Shown here: positions 8,533 through 16,047 of the stretch, in pieces
How the letters are laid out: every line of letters starts with the position of its first letter
Position numbering within the stretch: the first letter of the stretch is position 1
NCBI GenBank assembly: GCA_965117015.1
Contig: OZ220747.1
Span: forward strand, 1,426,001-1,490,000
Origin: Aldehydirespirator sp965117015
GTDB lineage: Bacteria > Actinomycetota > Acidimicrobiia > Acidimicrobiales > Aldehydirespiratoraceae
DNA: 64,000 bases
Reading direction: 5' to 3'
Position numbers and translations under genes: made by a program
The notes under the pieces: generated by a model
The model's input: only the letters and a program-made list of their open reading frames with translations
Told to the model about the DNA's origin: nothing
The model's database searches: none

Positions 8533-9834
8533 TCAGGCGGCTGGCTCGGTGACGCCGACAGCCTCGCGCAGCGCCGCGGCCACCTCGGCGTCGTCGTCGG
8601 GATGGACGGTGCGGAGGTCGACGACGGTGGCGCCGTCGGCAACCCGGGCGATGATCGGACGGGGCCGCGATCTCAGCCGGCTCACATGGTTGCCGGTCGC
8701 GGCAACGCCCACCGACTCGATCTCGACACCGGGCAGGGTGCCCCCTCCGGGCGTGGCCGCGGTGCTCACCTCCCGCAGGCCCTCGTAGGCACCTAGGCGC
8801 TCTCGAAGCTGGGCGGGAGTGAGCGCTGCCATGCGCCAGAACTCGATGGCGTCGCCGTCGCCCCGCAGGTAGGCCAGCGCGGTGTGCTGCAGCGCGGCCA
8901 GCACCAGGGAGCCAGGCCGCAGGGCACGGGCCAGCGGATGGCGGCGGCACGCCTCGACCAGGTCGGCCCGCCCGGCGATGATGCCGGCCTGGGGCCCGCC
9001 CAGCAGCTTGTCGCCTGAGAAGGTCACCAGCGCTGCGCCGGCCTCGAGGGTCTGTCGGGCCGCCGGCTCGGAGTCCAGCCACGGCGGGGGACCGCCGGCC
9101 AGCCATCCGCAGCGGCTGTCGATCAGGCCCGACCCGATGTCGGCCACCAGCGGCGGGCCCAGGTCGGCCAGTTCCGCGGTTCGGGGCGCCTCGGTGTAGC
9201 CCACCACCCGGAAGTTCGACCGGTGCACCTGCACCACCACAGCCACGTCGTTGGCGCCGTCGGCCACCGCGGCCGCGTAGTCGGCTCGCCGGGTGCGGTT
9301 GGTGGTACCGACCTCCACCAGCCGTGCCCCCGACCAGGCCATCACGTCGGGCACCCTGAAGCCGCCGCCGATCTCCACCAGCTCACCCCGGGAGACCACC
9401 GCGTCGCGGCCCTCCGCCAGCGCGGCCAGCACCAGCATCACCGCCGAGGCGCAGTTGTTCACCGCCATCGCGGCCTCGGCCCCGCAGGCCCGGGCCAGCA
9501 GCGCCGGCGCGCCCGCCTGGCGGTCGCCTCGCTCGCCGCTGTCGAGGTCCAGCTCCAGGTTCGAGTAGTCGGCGCTCTGGCTCCAGGCCAGCGGCGCCCG
9601 ACCCAGGTTGGTGTGCAGCAGCACGCCGGTCCCGTTGATCACCGGCGCCAGCAGCCGGCGGCGGATGCGCTCGGCCCGACCCTCGGCCGAGCCGGGGTCA
9701 CCGGCCGCGATCGCGGCCCGGGCCGCGTCGACCAGCAGCGGATGAGGCAGTCCGGTCCCGGCCAGCGAGCGGGCCAGCCGGTCGACTGAGGGCGGTCGGT
9801 CCTTCGGCGACACGTCGGTGACAAGGCTACGCAC
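8533..9834 (-). CDS. selA: L-seryl-tRNA(Sec) selenium transferase SelA
   Basis: About 433 residues from the GTG at 9834; another GTG at 9813 is possible. A PLP-dependent fold-type I enzyme converting Ser-tRNA(Sec) to Sec-tRNA(Sec) with selenophosphate. Visible family motifs: P-V-I-N-G-T-G-V-L-L-H-T-N-L-G-R-A-P-L near residue 65, N-N-C-A-S-A-V, G-T-T-N-R-T, and the PLP lysine in F-S-G-D-K-L-L-G-G-P-Q-A-G. Length is close to that of bacterial SelA. It is followed by selB; neither selD nor a tRNA-Sec gene is visible in the window. Confidence 0.94.
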   Translation of the reverse strand: MRSLVTDVSPKDRPPSVDRLARSLAGTGLPHPLLVDAARAAIAAGDPGSAEGRAERIRRRLLAPVINGTGVLLHTNLGRAPLAWSQSADYSNLELDLDSGERGDRQAGAPALLARACGAEAAMAVNNCASAVMLVLAALAEGRDAVVSRGELVEIGGGFRVPDVMAWSGARLVEVGTTNRTRRADYAAAVADGANDVAVVVQVHRSNFRVVGYTEAPRTAELADLGPPLVADIGSGLIDSRCGWLAGGPPPWLDSEPAARQTLEAGAALVTFSGDKLLGGPQAGIIAGRADLVEACRRHPLARALRPGSLVLAALQHTALAYLRGDGDAIEFWRMAALTPAQLRERLGAYEGLREVSTAATPGGGTLPGVEIESVGVAATGNHVSRLRSRPRPIIARVADGATVVDLRTVHPDDDAEVAAALREAVGVTEPAA

Positions 9835-9940
9835 CCGGCTGCGGGGCTTGCGCCGGTCGGCGGCGAGGCAAGCCGATGCCGGCCTCCCCGAGTCCCTGGC
9901 CCTAGTGCCGCCTGCCCGTTCGGCCTCATACGCTGGGGGC

Positions 9941-10471
9941 GTGTTCGTCGTGCTGCTCCTGCTGCTGCTGTGCGTGCCGCTGTTGGAGCTGTATGTGATC
10001 ATCCAGGTGGCCGGCGGGATGGGCACCGGTCAGACCATCGTGCTGCTGATCGTGGTCTCGGTGGTGGGGGCGTGGATGGTGCGCCGCTCCGGGCTGGGGG
10101 TGCTCAACCAGATCCGCAACCGTCTGAGCCGCGGCGAGCTGCCCGCCGCAGAGTTGGTGGACGGGTTGCTGATCCTGGTGGCGGGCGCGTTGATGCTCAC
10201 GCCCGGCTTCATCACCGACGCGGTCGGGCTGTTGCTTCTGTTCTTTCCCACCCGCGTATTGGTGAGATCGCTGCTGATGCGCCACTTCTCGAAGAAGATC
10301 ACCGTCGGGGGTTGGTCGGCGGGGCCCGGCGGGCGCGGCGGTTTCGGCTTCGGCTACAGCTCGGGCGGTCCCGGCGGGTTCGACGCGGGCGGTCCCGATG
10401 TACGAGATGTGAACGAGGTGCGTGAGATCCGCGACGGCCGGCAACGCAGTGAGGACCCAGATGGAGATTGA
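9941..10471 (+). CDS. fxsA: FxsA-family cytoplasmic membrane protein
   Basis: 176 residues from the GTG at 9941, which has GGGGGC just upstream; this start places the first membrane helix at the N-terminus as usual for the family. Three or four hydrophobic segments are present, with the family signature G-L-L-I-L-V-A-G-A-L-M-L-T-P-G-F-I-T-D and a Gly-rich, then charged C-terminus. The E. coli namesake, when overproduced, relieves exclusion of phage T7 by F plasmids; its normal role is unclear. It is divergent from selA and overlaps the next gene by 11 bases. Confidence 0.88.
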   Translation: MFVVLLLLLLCVPLLELYVIIQVAGGMGTGQTIVLLIVVSVVGAWMVRRSGLGVLNQIRNRLSRGELPAAELVDGLLILVAGALMLTPGFITDAVGLLLLFFPTRVLVRSLLMRHFSKKITVGGWSAGPGGRGGFGFGYSSGGPGGFDAGGPDVRDVNEVREIRDGRQRSEDPDGD

Positions 10472-11630
10472 CCCCGGCACAACCGCAACCGTGGACGAGG
10501 TGCTCACCACTACCCGCGCCGTGCGACGGCGCCTCGACCTCGAGCGCCCTGTCGACGACGAGATCATCCTGGACTGCATCGACGTCGCCGAGCAGGCCCC
10601 CACCGGCGGCAATCAGGGCAGCCGGCGCTGGCTCATCGTGCGTGATCCGGAACTCAAGCAGAGGTTGGCCGACCTCTATCGCGACGTGATCGGCAATCGC
10701 ATGATCGAGGCCCGCGACCGTCTGGCCGGCACCGGGGACCCGCGGGAGCGGGCCATGCTCTCGGCGGGGCATCTGGCCGAGCACCTCGGCGAGGTGCCGG
10801 TCATCGTCATCCCGGTGATCCTCGGTCGTCATGACGGCAGCGGGCGTCCCGGCCTGTTCGACTCGGTGATCCAGAGCGGCTGGAGCTTCTGCTTGGCCCT
10901 GCGGGCCAGGGGCCTGGGCACGGCTTGGACCACCGCCGGCCTGGCCAAGGCCCCCGAGATCAAGGAACTGCTCGGCATCCCCGACGATGTGACCGAGATC
11001 GCGATGTTCCCGGTGGCCTGGACCGTGGGCACCGACTTCAAGCCGGCTCGGCGGCTTCCGGCCCGCGAGATCGCCTACTTCGACGGCTATGCCCGCACCT
11101 ACGAGCGGGGGCCCAGCGATCCGGTGTGCATCGCCGACGGTCCCGGCACCGTCGTGGAGGTGGACATCCGGGCCGAGCCGGCCGCAGTCTGGGCCGAGGT
11201 GACCGACATCAACCTGCCGGCGCGGTTCTCCGAGGAGTTCCAGGGGGCCGAGTGGACCGGCGGAGGTGACGGCCCGGCGCTGGGCGCCAGTTTCGTGGGC
11301 CGCAACCATCACCCGGCCCGGGGCGACTGGGAGGCTCAGTGCTTCGTGGACGTGTTCACCGAGCAGGTCGCGTTCGGCTGGTGTACTAGCGACATCGGCA
11401 ACCCCGGCGCCCGCTGGCGCTTCGAGCTCGAGCCGCTAGTGGGCGGCACCCGGCTGCGCTTCCGGGGCATCCTCGGTCCCGGCCCCTCCGGGCTCGACGA
11501 GATCATCTCAGCCCGCCCGGACCTCGAGCCCCGCATCATCGACCGTCGCATGGCCGAGCACCGAGCCAACATGCAGCGAGTGGTGGAGGGGATCAAGGCC
11601 CACATCGAACAGGCTGTCGCCGGCTCTTGA
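10461..11630 (+). CDS. Nitroreductase-SRPBCC two-domain protein
   Basis: 389 residues from the ATG at 10461 (GAGG ten bases upstream, overlapping the fxsA stop). Residues 1-205 are a nitroreductase-family FMN domain: R-A-V-R-R-R-L, A-P-T-G-G-N-Q-G-S-R-R-W near residue 45, and A-R-G-L-G-T-A-W-T-T. Residues about 220-385 look like a polyketide-cyclase/SRPBCC (START-like) domain: V-V-E-V-D-I-R-A-E-P-A-A-V-W then T-R-L-R-F-R-G. The second domain probably binds a hydrophobic ligand, making this a candidate flavin reductase with its own substrate pocket. The substrate is unknown. Confidence 0.8.
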   Translation: MEIDPGTTATVDEVLTTTRAVRRRLDLERPVDDEIILDCIDVAEQAPTGGNQGSRRWLIVRDPELKQRLADLYRDVIGNRMIEARDRLAGTGDPRERAMLSAGHLAEHLGEVPVIVIPVILGRHDGSGRPGLFDSVIQSGWSFCLALRARGLGTAWTTAGLAKAPEIKELLGIPDDVTEIAMFPVAWTVGTDFKPARRLPAREIAYFDGYARTYERGPSDPVCIADGPGTVVEVDIRAEPAAVWAEVTDINLPARFSEEFQGAEWTGGGDGPALGASFVGRNHHPARGDWEAQCFVDVFTEQVAFGWCTSDIGNPGARWRFELEPLVGGTRLRFRGILGPGPSGLDEIISARPDLEPRIIDRRMAEHRANMQRVVEGIKAHIEQAVAGS

Positions 11631-11643
11631 GCGTGAGCGGCCC

Positions 11644-12681
11644 GTGAGGACCTCGGTCCAGCTCACTGCGGATGCGGCACCGTGGCCCGAGTCGGTCGAC
11701 TTCGTGGCGGGAGCCGAGGCCCTGGGCGTGGATGCGGTATGGGTTGCCGAGGCGTGGGGGTCCGATGCGGCCTCCCCGCTGGGCTACCTCGCGGCCCGGA
11801 CCGAACGGGTGACGCTGGGCGCGTCCGTCTTCCAGGTCGGGGTCCGCTCCGCGGCGATGACGGCCCAGACCGCTCTCACCCTCAACGAGCTGTCGCAGGG
11901 GCGGTTCGTGCTGGGGCTGGGAGTGTCGGGACCGCAGGTGATGGAGGGTCTGCACGGAGTGGGCTTCGCCGACCCGCTGGGCCGAATGGCCGAGACGCTC
12001 GACGTGATCGCGCAGGCCTTCGCCGGTGAGCGCATCGCCTATGAGGGCCGTCATCTGCGGCTTCCCCTGGCCGGCGGGGAGGGCAAGTCGCTGCGCCTGT
12101 CGATCCGGTCCGGGACGGCCCCGCCCGTGTATCTGGCCTCGATGCTGCCGAGGATGCTGGAGCTGACCGGCGAGCGGGCCGACGGCTGGCTCGGCACCAG
12201 CTTCGTGCCCGAGGGCGCCGAGGACGCCTATTTCCGTCATCTGCGAGCGGGCGCGGCCCGGGCCGGGCGGACCCTCGACGAAATCGACATCTGCCAGGGG
12301 GCCGAGGTCGCCTTCGCCCGTGACGAGGCTGAGCTGGCCGCCATGATCGACGCCCGCCGGGCCGGGCTGGCTTTCAGCCTCGGCGGCATGGGCTCGGGCC
12401 GCTCCAACTACTACAACTCTGCCTACGCCCGCCAGGGCTTCGCCGATGTCGCGGCCGAGTCGCAGCGTCTGTGGCTGGCTGGCGACAGGCAGGGCGCGGC
12501 CGCGGCGATCCCCGACGAGATGGTGCTGGCCACCACCCTCATCGGCACCGTCGAGATGGTGCGGGACCGTTTGGCCGGGTGGGCGGCCGCCGGGGTCGAC
12601 ACCGTGCGCCTGTACCCGGCCGGCGACACCGTGGACGAACGCCTCGACACTCTGGGCCGGGCCCTCGACCTGGTCCCGTAG
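11644..12681 (+). CDS. LLM-class F420-dependent oxidoreductase
   Basis: 345 residues from GTG. A luciferase-like monooxygenase TIM barrel is visible from V-D-A-V-W-V-A-E-A-W near residue 32, R-T-E-R-V-T-L-G, T-L-N-E-L-S-Q-G-R-F-V-L-G-L-G and G-E-R-A-D-G-W-L. The pattern matches F420-using subfamilies of actinobacteria rather than the FMN-dependent luciferases, which is an inference. It follows the nitroreductase gene by 13 bases, so the two are probably co-expressed redox enzymes. Confidence 0.85.
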   Translation: MRTSVQLTADAAPWPESVDFVAGAEALGVDAVWVAEAWGSDAASPLGYLAARTERVTLGASVFQVGVRSAAMTAQTALTLNELSQGRFVLGLGVSGPQVMEGLHGVGFADPLGRMAETLDVIAQAFAGERIAYEGRHLRLPLAGGEGKSLRLSIRSGTAPPVYLASMLPRMLELTGERADGWLGTSFVPEGAEDAYFRHLRAGAARAGRTLDEIDICQGAEVAFARDEAELAAMIDARRAGLAFSLGGMGSGRSNYYNSAYARQGFADVAAESQRLWLAGDRQGAAAAIPDEMVLATTLIGTVEMVRDRLAGWAAAGVDTVRLYPAGDTVDERLDTLGRALDLVP

Positions 12682-12737
12682 CCGCGAGGGGTGTCCGGCT
12701 GTGGATCGGTGCGCTGACATACTGTGTCCGGTGCGAA

Positions 12738-14048
12738 ATGGAAGCTGACCGCGGTTCGAGACCCGTGGTGGGAATGTCGCTCGGGTTGGCGGTAGCCAGG
12801 CGGGCGCTGTTGCTGGCCCTAGTGGCGCTGCTGGTCGCGGTGGTGGCGCTGGTGGCCGCCTTCGTGGCCGACTCCGGCAGTGACGACGCGGCCGACGCCG
12901 TCGACGGCGCCGACCTTGCGGAGGCGCGAACCGCTGCGGCCGCGGCTCAGGCCAGTGCCGAAGACGCTGCCATCATGTCCGCCGCATCGGCGGTCAAGGC
13001 CGACGAGGCGGCTGTCGTGGCCCAGGAGGCGGTCGTGATGGCCCAGCAGGCGGCGGCTGCGGCCGAGGCGGCGGCTGCTCAGGCCGCCGCGGCGGTGGAC
13101 GCCCTCGTCGCGGCCCAGGCTGCGGCTGCGGCCGATGGTGGTACGCAGCCGGCGGCGGCATCGGCCGGGGAGACCGAGGCTGAGACGCCCGCGGCCGAAA
13201 CCGATTCCGACGCCACCGAGGACACCGGGGAGACCGAGGAGCCCGCGGCCGCCGAGACCGAGCCCGACGATACGGACTCGAGCGCGGACACCGCGGACGC
13301 CCAGGACGCCGACGCCTCCGACACAGGCGGCGACGAGTCCGGAGAAACGTCGACGGACGGAGCCGACGGTGCGCCCGAACCGGCTGTGTCCCTTCCCGGC
13401 GAGCCTTACGAGTTCGGCCCGACGGGGGGCGCCGCGCTCGCGGTGGTCGGTGTCTCCCACGACAGCGTGCTGAACGTGCGTGACGTGCCCGCCGGGCAGA
13501 TCGTCGCCCGGCTCGACAACGTGATGAACGTGGGCAGCGAGCCGGTCGTCTACGTCCGCGAGGCCGACTCCGATGCACTCATTGCCACCCTCGATCTCAA
13601 TCGGGGCGTGATCGCCACCGGCAACACCCGGAAGCTCCCCACCACCATCTGGCACGAGATCCGCATGGCCGACGCGGTGGGATGGGCCAGCAGCGCGTTC
13701 CTGTCGCCGTTGGGCGCTACCTCGGACACCACCGCCGAGATTGTCGCCGTCCTGGGCGAGACGCCCGCCGCGCCGACTCTGGCCGAGCTGGCCCGGATCG
13801 TCGCCGGAGCGGTGGCCTCCGACGATTCGTCGTCTCGCATCGTCGTGTCGGGCGCCCCCGTGATCGGCGATCTGGCCGAGGTCACGGTCGACGTGTTGGG
13901 TCTGCCCGACGACGCCGTCCGCGGCTTCCGGCTGCAAGTCTTCGCCCAGCAGGATTCCGATTCCGGTGCGTTCGTCCTCAAGTCCGTCGAGAGCACGACG
14001 ATCTGCGACAGCCACCGAGGCGTAAGCGAAGAAGGCCTCTGCAACTAG
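12738..14048 (+). CDS. Membrane-anchored protein with Ala-rich coil, acidic linker and SH3-like C-domain
   Basis: 436 residues from ATG; a second ATG at 12774 would trim 12 residues. Residues about 15-45 form one long transmembrane segment. An Ala/Glu-rich coiled coil (about 58-130) precedes a Thr/Glu/Asp-rich linker (about 135-222). The C-terminal part has an SH3b-like start (V-S-H-D-S-V-L-N-V-R-D-V-P-A-G-Q) and a final beta-rich region with two cysteines, ending G-L-C-N. The layout resembles extracytoplasmic envelope proteins. No enzyme motif is visible, so function is unknown. Confidence 0.75.
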   Translation: MEADRGSRPVVGMSLGLAVARRALLLALVALLVAVVALVAAFVADSGSDDAADAVDGADLAEARTAAAAAQASAEDAAIMSAASAVKADEAAVVAQEAVVMAQQAAAAAEAAAAQAAAAVDALVAAQAAAAADGGTQPAAASAGETEAETPAAETDSDATEDTGETEEPAAAETEPDDTDSSADTADAQDADASDTGGDESGETSTDGADGAPEPAVSLPGEPYEFGPTGGAALAVVGVSHDSVLNVRDVPAGQIVARLDNVMNVGSEPVVYVREADSDALIATLDLNRGVIATGNTRKLPTTIWHEIRMADAVGWASSAFLSPLGATSDTTAEIVAVLGETPAAPTLAELARIVAGAVASDDSSSRIVVSGAPVIGDLAEVTVDVLGLPDDAVRGFRLQVFAQQDSDSGAFVLKSVESTTICDSHRGVSEEGLCN

Positions 14049-14121
14049 CCCGCTGAATCGCAGCCCCCCGGGGGTAGTTTGCGGTCATCGTGAGCGGTGT
14101 GGTCTACGACGGAGGGGTTGG

Positions 14122-15204
14122 ATGATCCCTGTTCATGGCGACCAGCAGGTCAACGATCCGTGGGAGGCCATCGAGGCCTGTTACACCGCCGGCTGGACCG
14201 ACGGCCTGCCCGTGGTCCCGCCGACCGAGCCGCTAATCGAGGCGATGCTGGCGGGCGGGGTCTGGGCTGCCGACGAGGTGCTGCTCGACGACCCGTGGCG
14301 GGGGATGGCCGTCACCGCCGGCAAGGCTGCGGTCAACGCGGTGATGGCCGGCTGCGTGCCGGAGTACTTCCCGGTGGTGGGCGCCGCGCTGCAGGCCATG
14401 AGCGCCCCGGAGTTCGCCTTGCACGCCGTGGCGGCCAGTACCGGCGGGGCGGCGGTGCTGGTTGCCGTCAACGGGCCGATCCGTGACGAGATCGGGATCC
14501 ACTACAAGGAGAACCTCTTCGGGCCCGGGTTCAGGCCCAACGCCACCATCGGCCGCACCGTCCGGCTGGTGCTGCGCAACTGCCTTGCGGCCATACCAGG
14601 TGCGCTGGACAAGAGCACTCAGGGCTGGCCCGGCAAGTACGCCATCTGCTTCGCCGAGGACGAGGCGACGTGTCCCTGGGAGCCCTTCCACGTCTCGCGG
14701 GGATATGACCCGTCACAGAGCACGGTCACGATCATGGCCGCCGAGTCGGGCCACAACATCGTCAACCACGCCTCCGCGGAAGTGTCCGAGCTGCTCGGAA
14801 CGTTCGCCGACGCGATGGCGGCCTTCGGTTCGCTCAGCTCGGGCCGCTCACTGATCGTGTTCGCGCCCGAGCACGCTCACAAGATCTCGGCCTCCGGGTG
14901 GAGCCGGTCCCAGGTTCAGGAGTACCTGTTCGAGCACTCGGCCCGCTCCTTCGCCGACGTCAAGCGGGGTGGCAAGGTGGAGCCGGGAGGCTTCGTGGAA
15001 GGGTTCGACCCGGTGTGGTGGATGAGGTCGGACCCGACCGTTCATCCCGGCGACGAGGACATCCTGGTACGGCGTGGGACCGGCCCGGACGACATCGCGT
15101 TGATGGTCGGCGGCGGCGACGCCGGCGGGCACTCGGCGTTCTTCCCGACCTGGAGCCGGGACCGCAGCGTCCCGCTCGTGACCCAGGAGATAGTCACCCC
15201 ATGA
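14122..15204 (+). CDS. Conserved protein partnered with the UGSC selenoprotein
   Basis: 360 residues from ATG; GGAGGGG at 14111-14117 is a strong ribosome-binding site. No named enzyme family is recognised. Visible features are an N-terminal G-W-T-D-G-L-P-V-V-P-P-T segment, a conserved-looking C-V-P-E-Y-F-P-V-V near residue 78, I-G-R-T-V-R-L-V-L-R, and a Gly-rich end with G-G-G-D-A-G-G-H-S. It is soluble, with no signal peptide. Its stop overlaps the selenoprotein start as ATGA, so the two should be translationally coupled and may form one complex or act on one substrate. Confidence 0.75.
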   Translation: MIPVHGDQQVNDPWEAIEACYTAGWTDGLPVVPPTEPLIEAMLAGGVWAADEVLLDDPWRGMAVTAGKAAVNAVMAGCVPEYFPVVGAALQAMSAPEFALHAVAASTGGAAVLVAVNGPIRDEIGIHYKENLFGPGFRPNATIGRTVRLVLRNCLAAIPGALDKSTQGWPGKYAICFAEDEATCPWEPFHVSRGYDPSQSTVTIMAAESGHNIVNHASAEVSELLGTFADAMAAFGSLSSGRSLIVFAPEHAHKISASGWSRSQVQEYLFEHSARSFADVKRGGKVEPGGFVEGFDPVWWMRSDPTVHPGDEDILVRRGTGPDDIALMVGGGDAGGHSAFFPTWSRDRSVPLVTQEIVTP

Positions 15205-16001
15205 CGATCACCCTCATCGATCCGACCCTGGCTCCGGCCGGCACGGGCCGAGATCTCGCAGCCCGTCCCGCCGACCTCGACGGTGCTGTGCTCGGTCTGG
15301 TCAACAACGGCAAGACCCGCGGCCGCGAGATCCTCCAGCGGGTGGCGGACAACCTCGCGGTCAGGCACCGGATCCGGGGCACGATCCTGGTGACCAAGCC
15401 CGACTCCAGCTTCCCGGCCGCTCCGGAGGACGTCGAGATGCTGGCCGCGGACGCCACCGCCATCATCGCGGCGATCGGCGATTGAGGCAGCTGCTCGTCG
15501 GGCAGTGTGCTCGACGCCGTCCGGTTCGAGGAGCTCGGCCTGCCCGCGGCCGCCATCGTGACCGAGCCCTTCACGACCACCGGCAAGGTCATGGCCGAGC
15601 TGCAGGGCTTCGCCGACTACCCGTTCGCCACCGTCCCGCATCCGATCGGCAGCCTCTCGGAGGATCAGGTGATGGCTCTGGCCGACGCGGTCACGCCTGC
15701 GGTGGAGAGTCTCCTGCTTCACGGCGAGGCCGGCCTCGTCGCTGCCGCGGGTGCCGAGACGGGGGGCCTCGACGCGGTGGTGGAGTCCCTTGCTGTAGCT
15801 CTCCGGGCCGACCGTGCCGATCTAACCGCCGAGCAGTCCGGGAGCCGCATCATCTTCAGGCTCCACATTCCCGACGAGGCCTGCGCCGAATGCGTGATGC
15901 CCTCGTCGATGCTGGTCCCGATGTTCCAGCACCGTGTCAACCAAGAACTCGGCCCCGGATTGACGGTGGAGTTGGAGGATCCCCGAACTTCTGTGAATTA
16001 G
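15201..16001 (+). CDS. Selenoprotein of the UGSC family (in-frame TGA = selenocysteine)
   Basis: One continuous reading frame of 266 residues if the TGA at 15483-15485 is read as selenocysteine; otherwise it looks like a 94-residue protein plus a second open frame without a proper start. The recoded motif is Sec95-Gly96-Ser97-Cys98, preceded by I-A-A-I-G-D and followed by S-S-G-S-V-L-D-A, an alpha/beta-like context. UGSC-containing selenoproteins are a known but functionally uncharacterised group from marine metagenome surveys. The Sec/Cys pair suggests a redox or selenosulfide active site. The C-terminal region carries C-A-E-C. Support comes from selA/selB 5 kb away, a hairpin just after the TGA, and coding continuity on both sides. 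The start overlaps the upstream gene (ATGA). Confidence 0.88.
15483..15516 (+). promoter_or_regulatory. Candidate bacterial SECIS element directly after the recoded TGA
   Basis: CGTCGGGCA (15496-15504) pairs with TGCTCGACG (15508-15516) over nine bases, one of them a G-T wobble, closing the triloop GTG (15505-15507). The loop begins 19 bases after the TGA. Bacterial SECIS hairpins sit inside the coding region right after the UGA with a loop containing G-U about 16-37 bases downstream, where SelB binds. The match in position and loop is good, but it was found by eye. Confidence 0.7.
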
Positions 16002-16031
16002 CCACCTGGGAGGTGGATAATCGACAGAAGT
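15987..16031. terminator. 45-base nested palindrome between convergent genes
   Basis: ACTTCTGT (15987-15994) pairs with ACAGAAGT (16024-16031), ATTA with TAAT, and CCACCT with AGGTGG around a GGG loop, separated by small symmetric mismatches. It contains the selenoprotein stop codon and ends 16 bases before the stop of the convergent mrp gene. The natural reading is a bidirectional terminator, although no T-tract is present. Confidence 0.65.
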
Positions 16032-16047
16032 CCGTAGGGACAGCCCG

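Noticed and set aside
8451..8642. N-terminal extension of SelB through the palindrome
   Set aside because: It overlaps selA, reads through the repeat and lacks similarity to anything; SelB starts at M-H-V-V-A-T-A-G-H.
15507..16001. Separate 164-codon gene downstream of the TGA
   Set aside because: Its GTG has no ribosome-binding site and begins in the middle of a conserved region. It is the C-terminal part of the selenoprotein.
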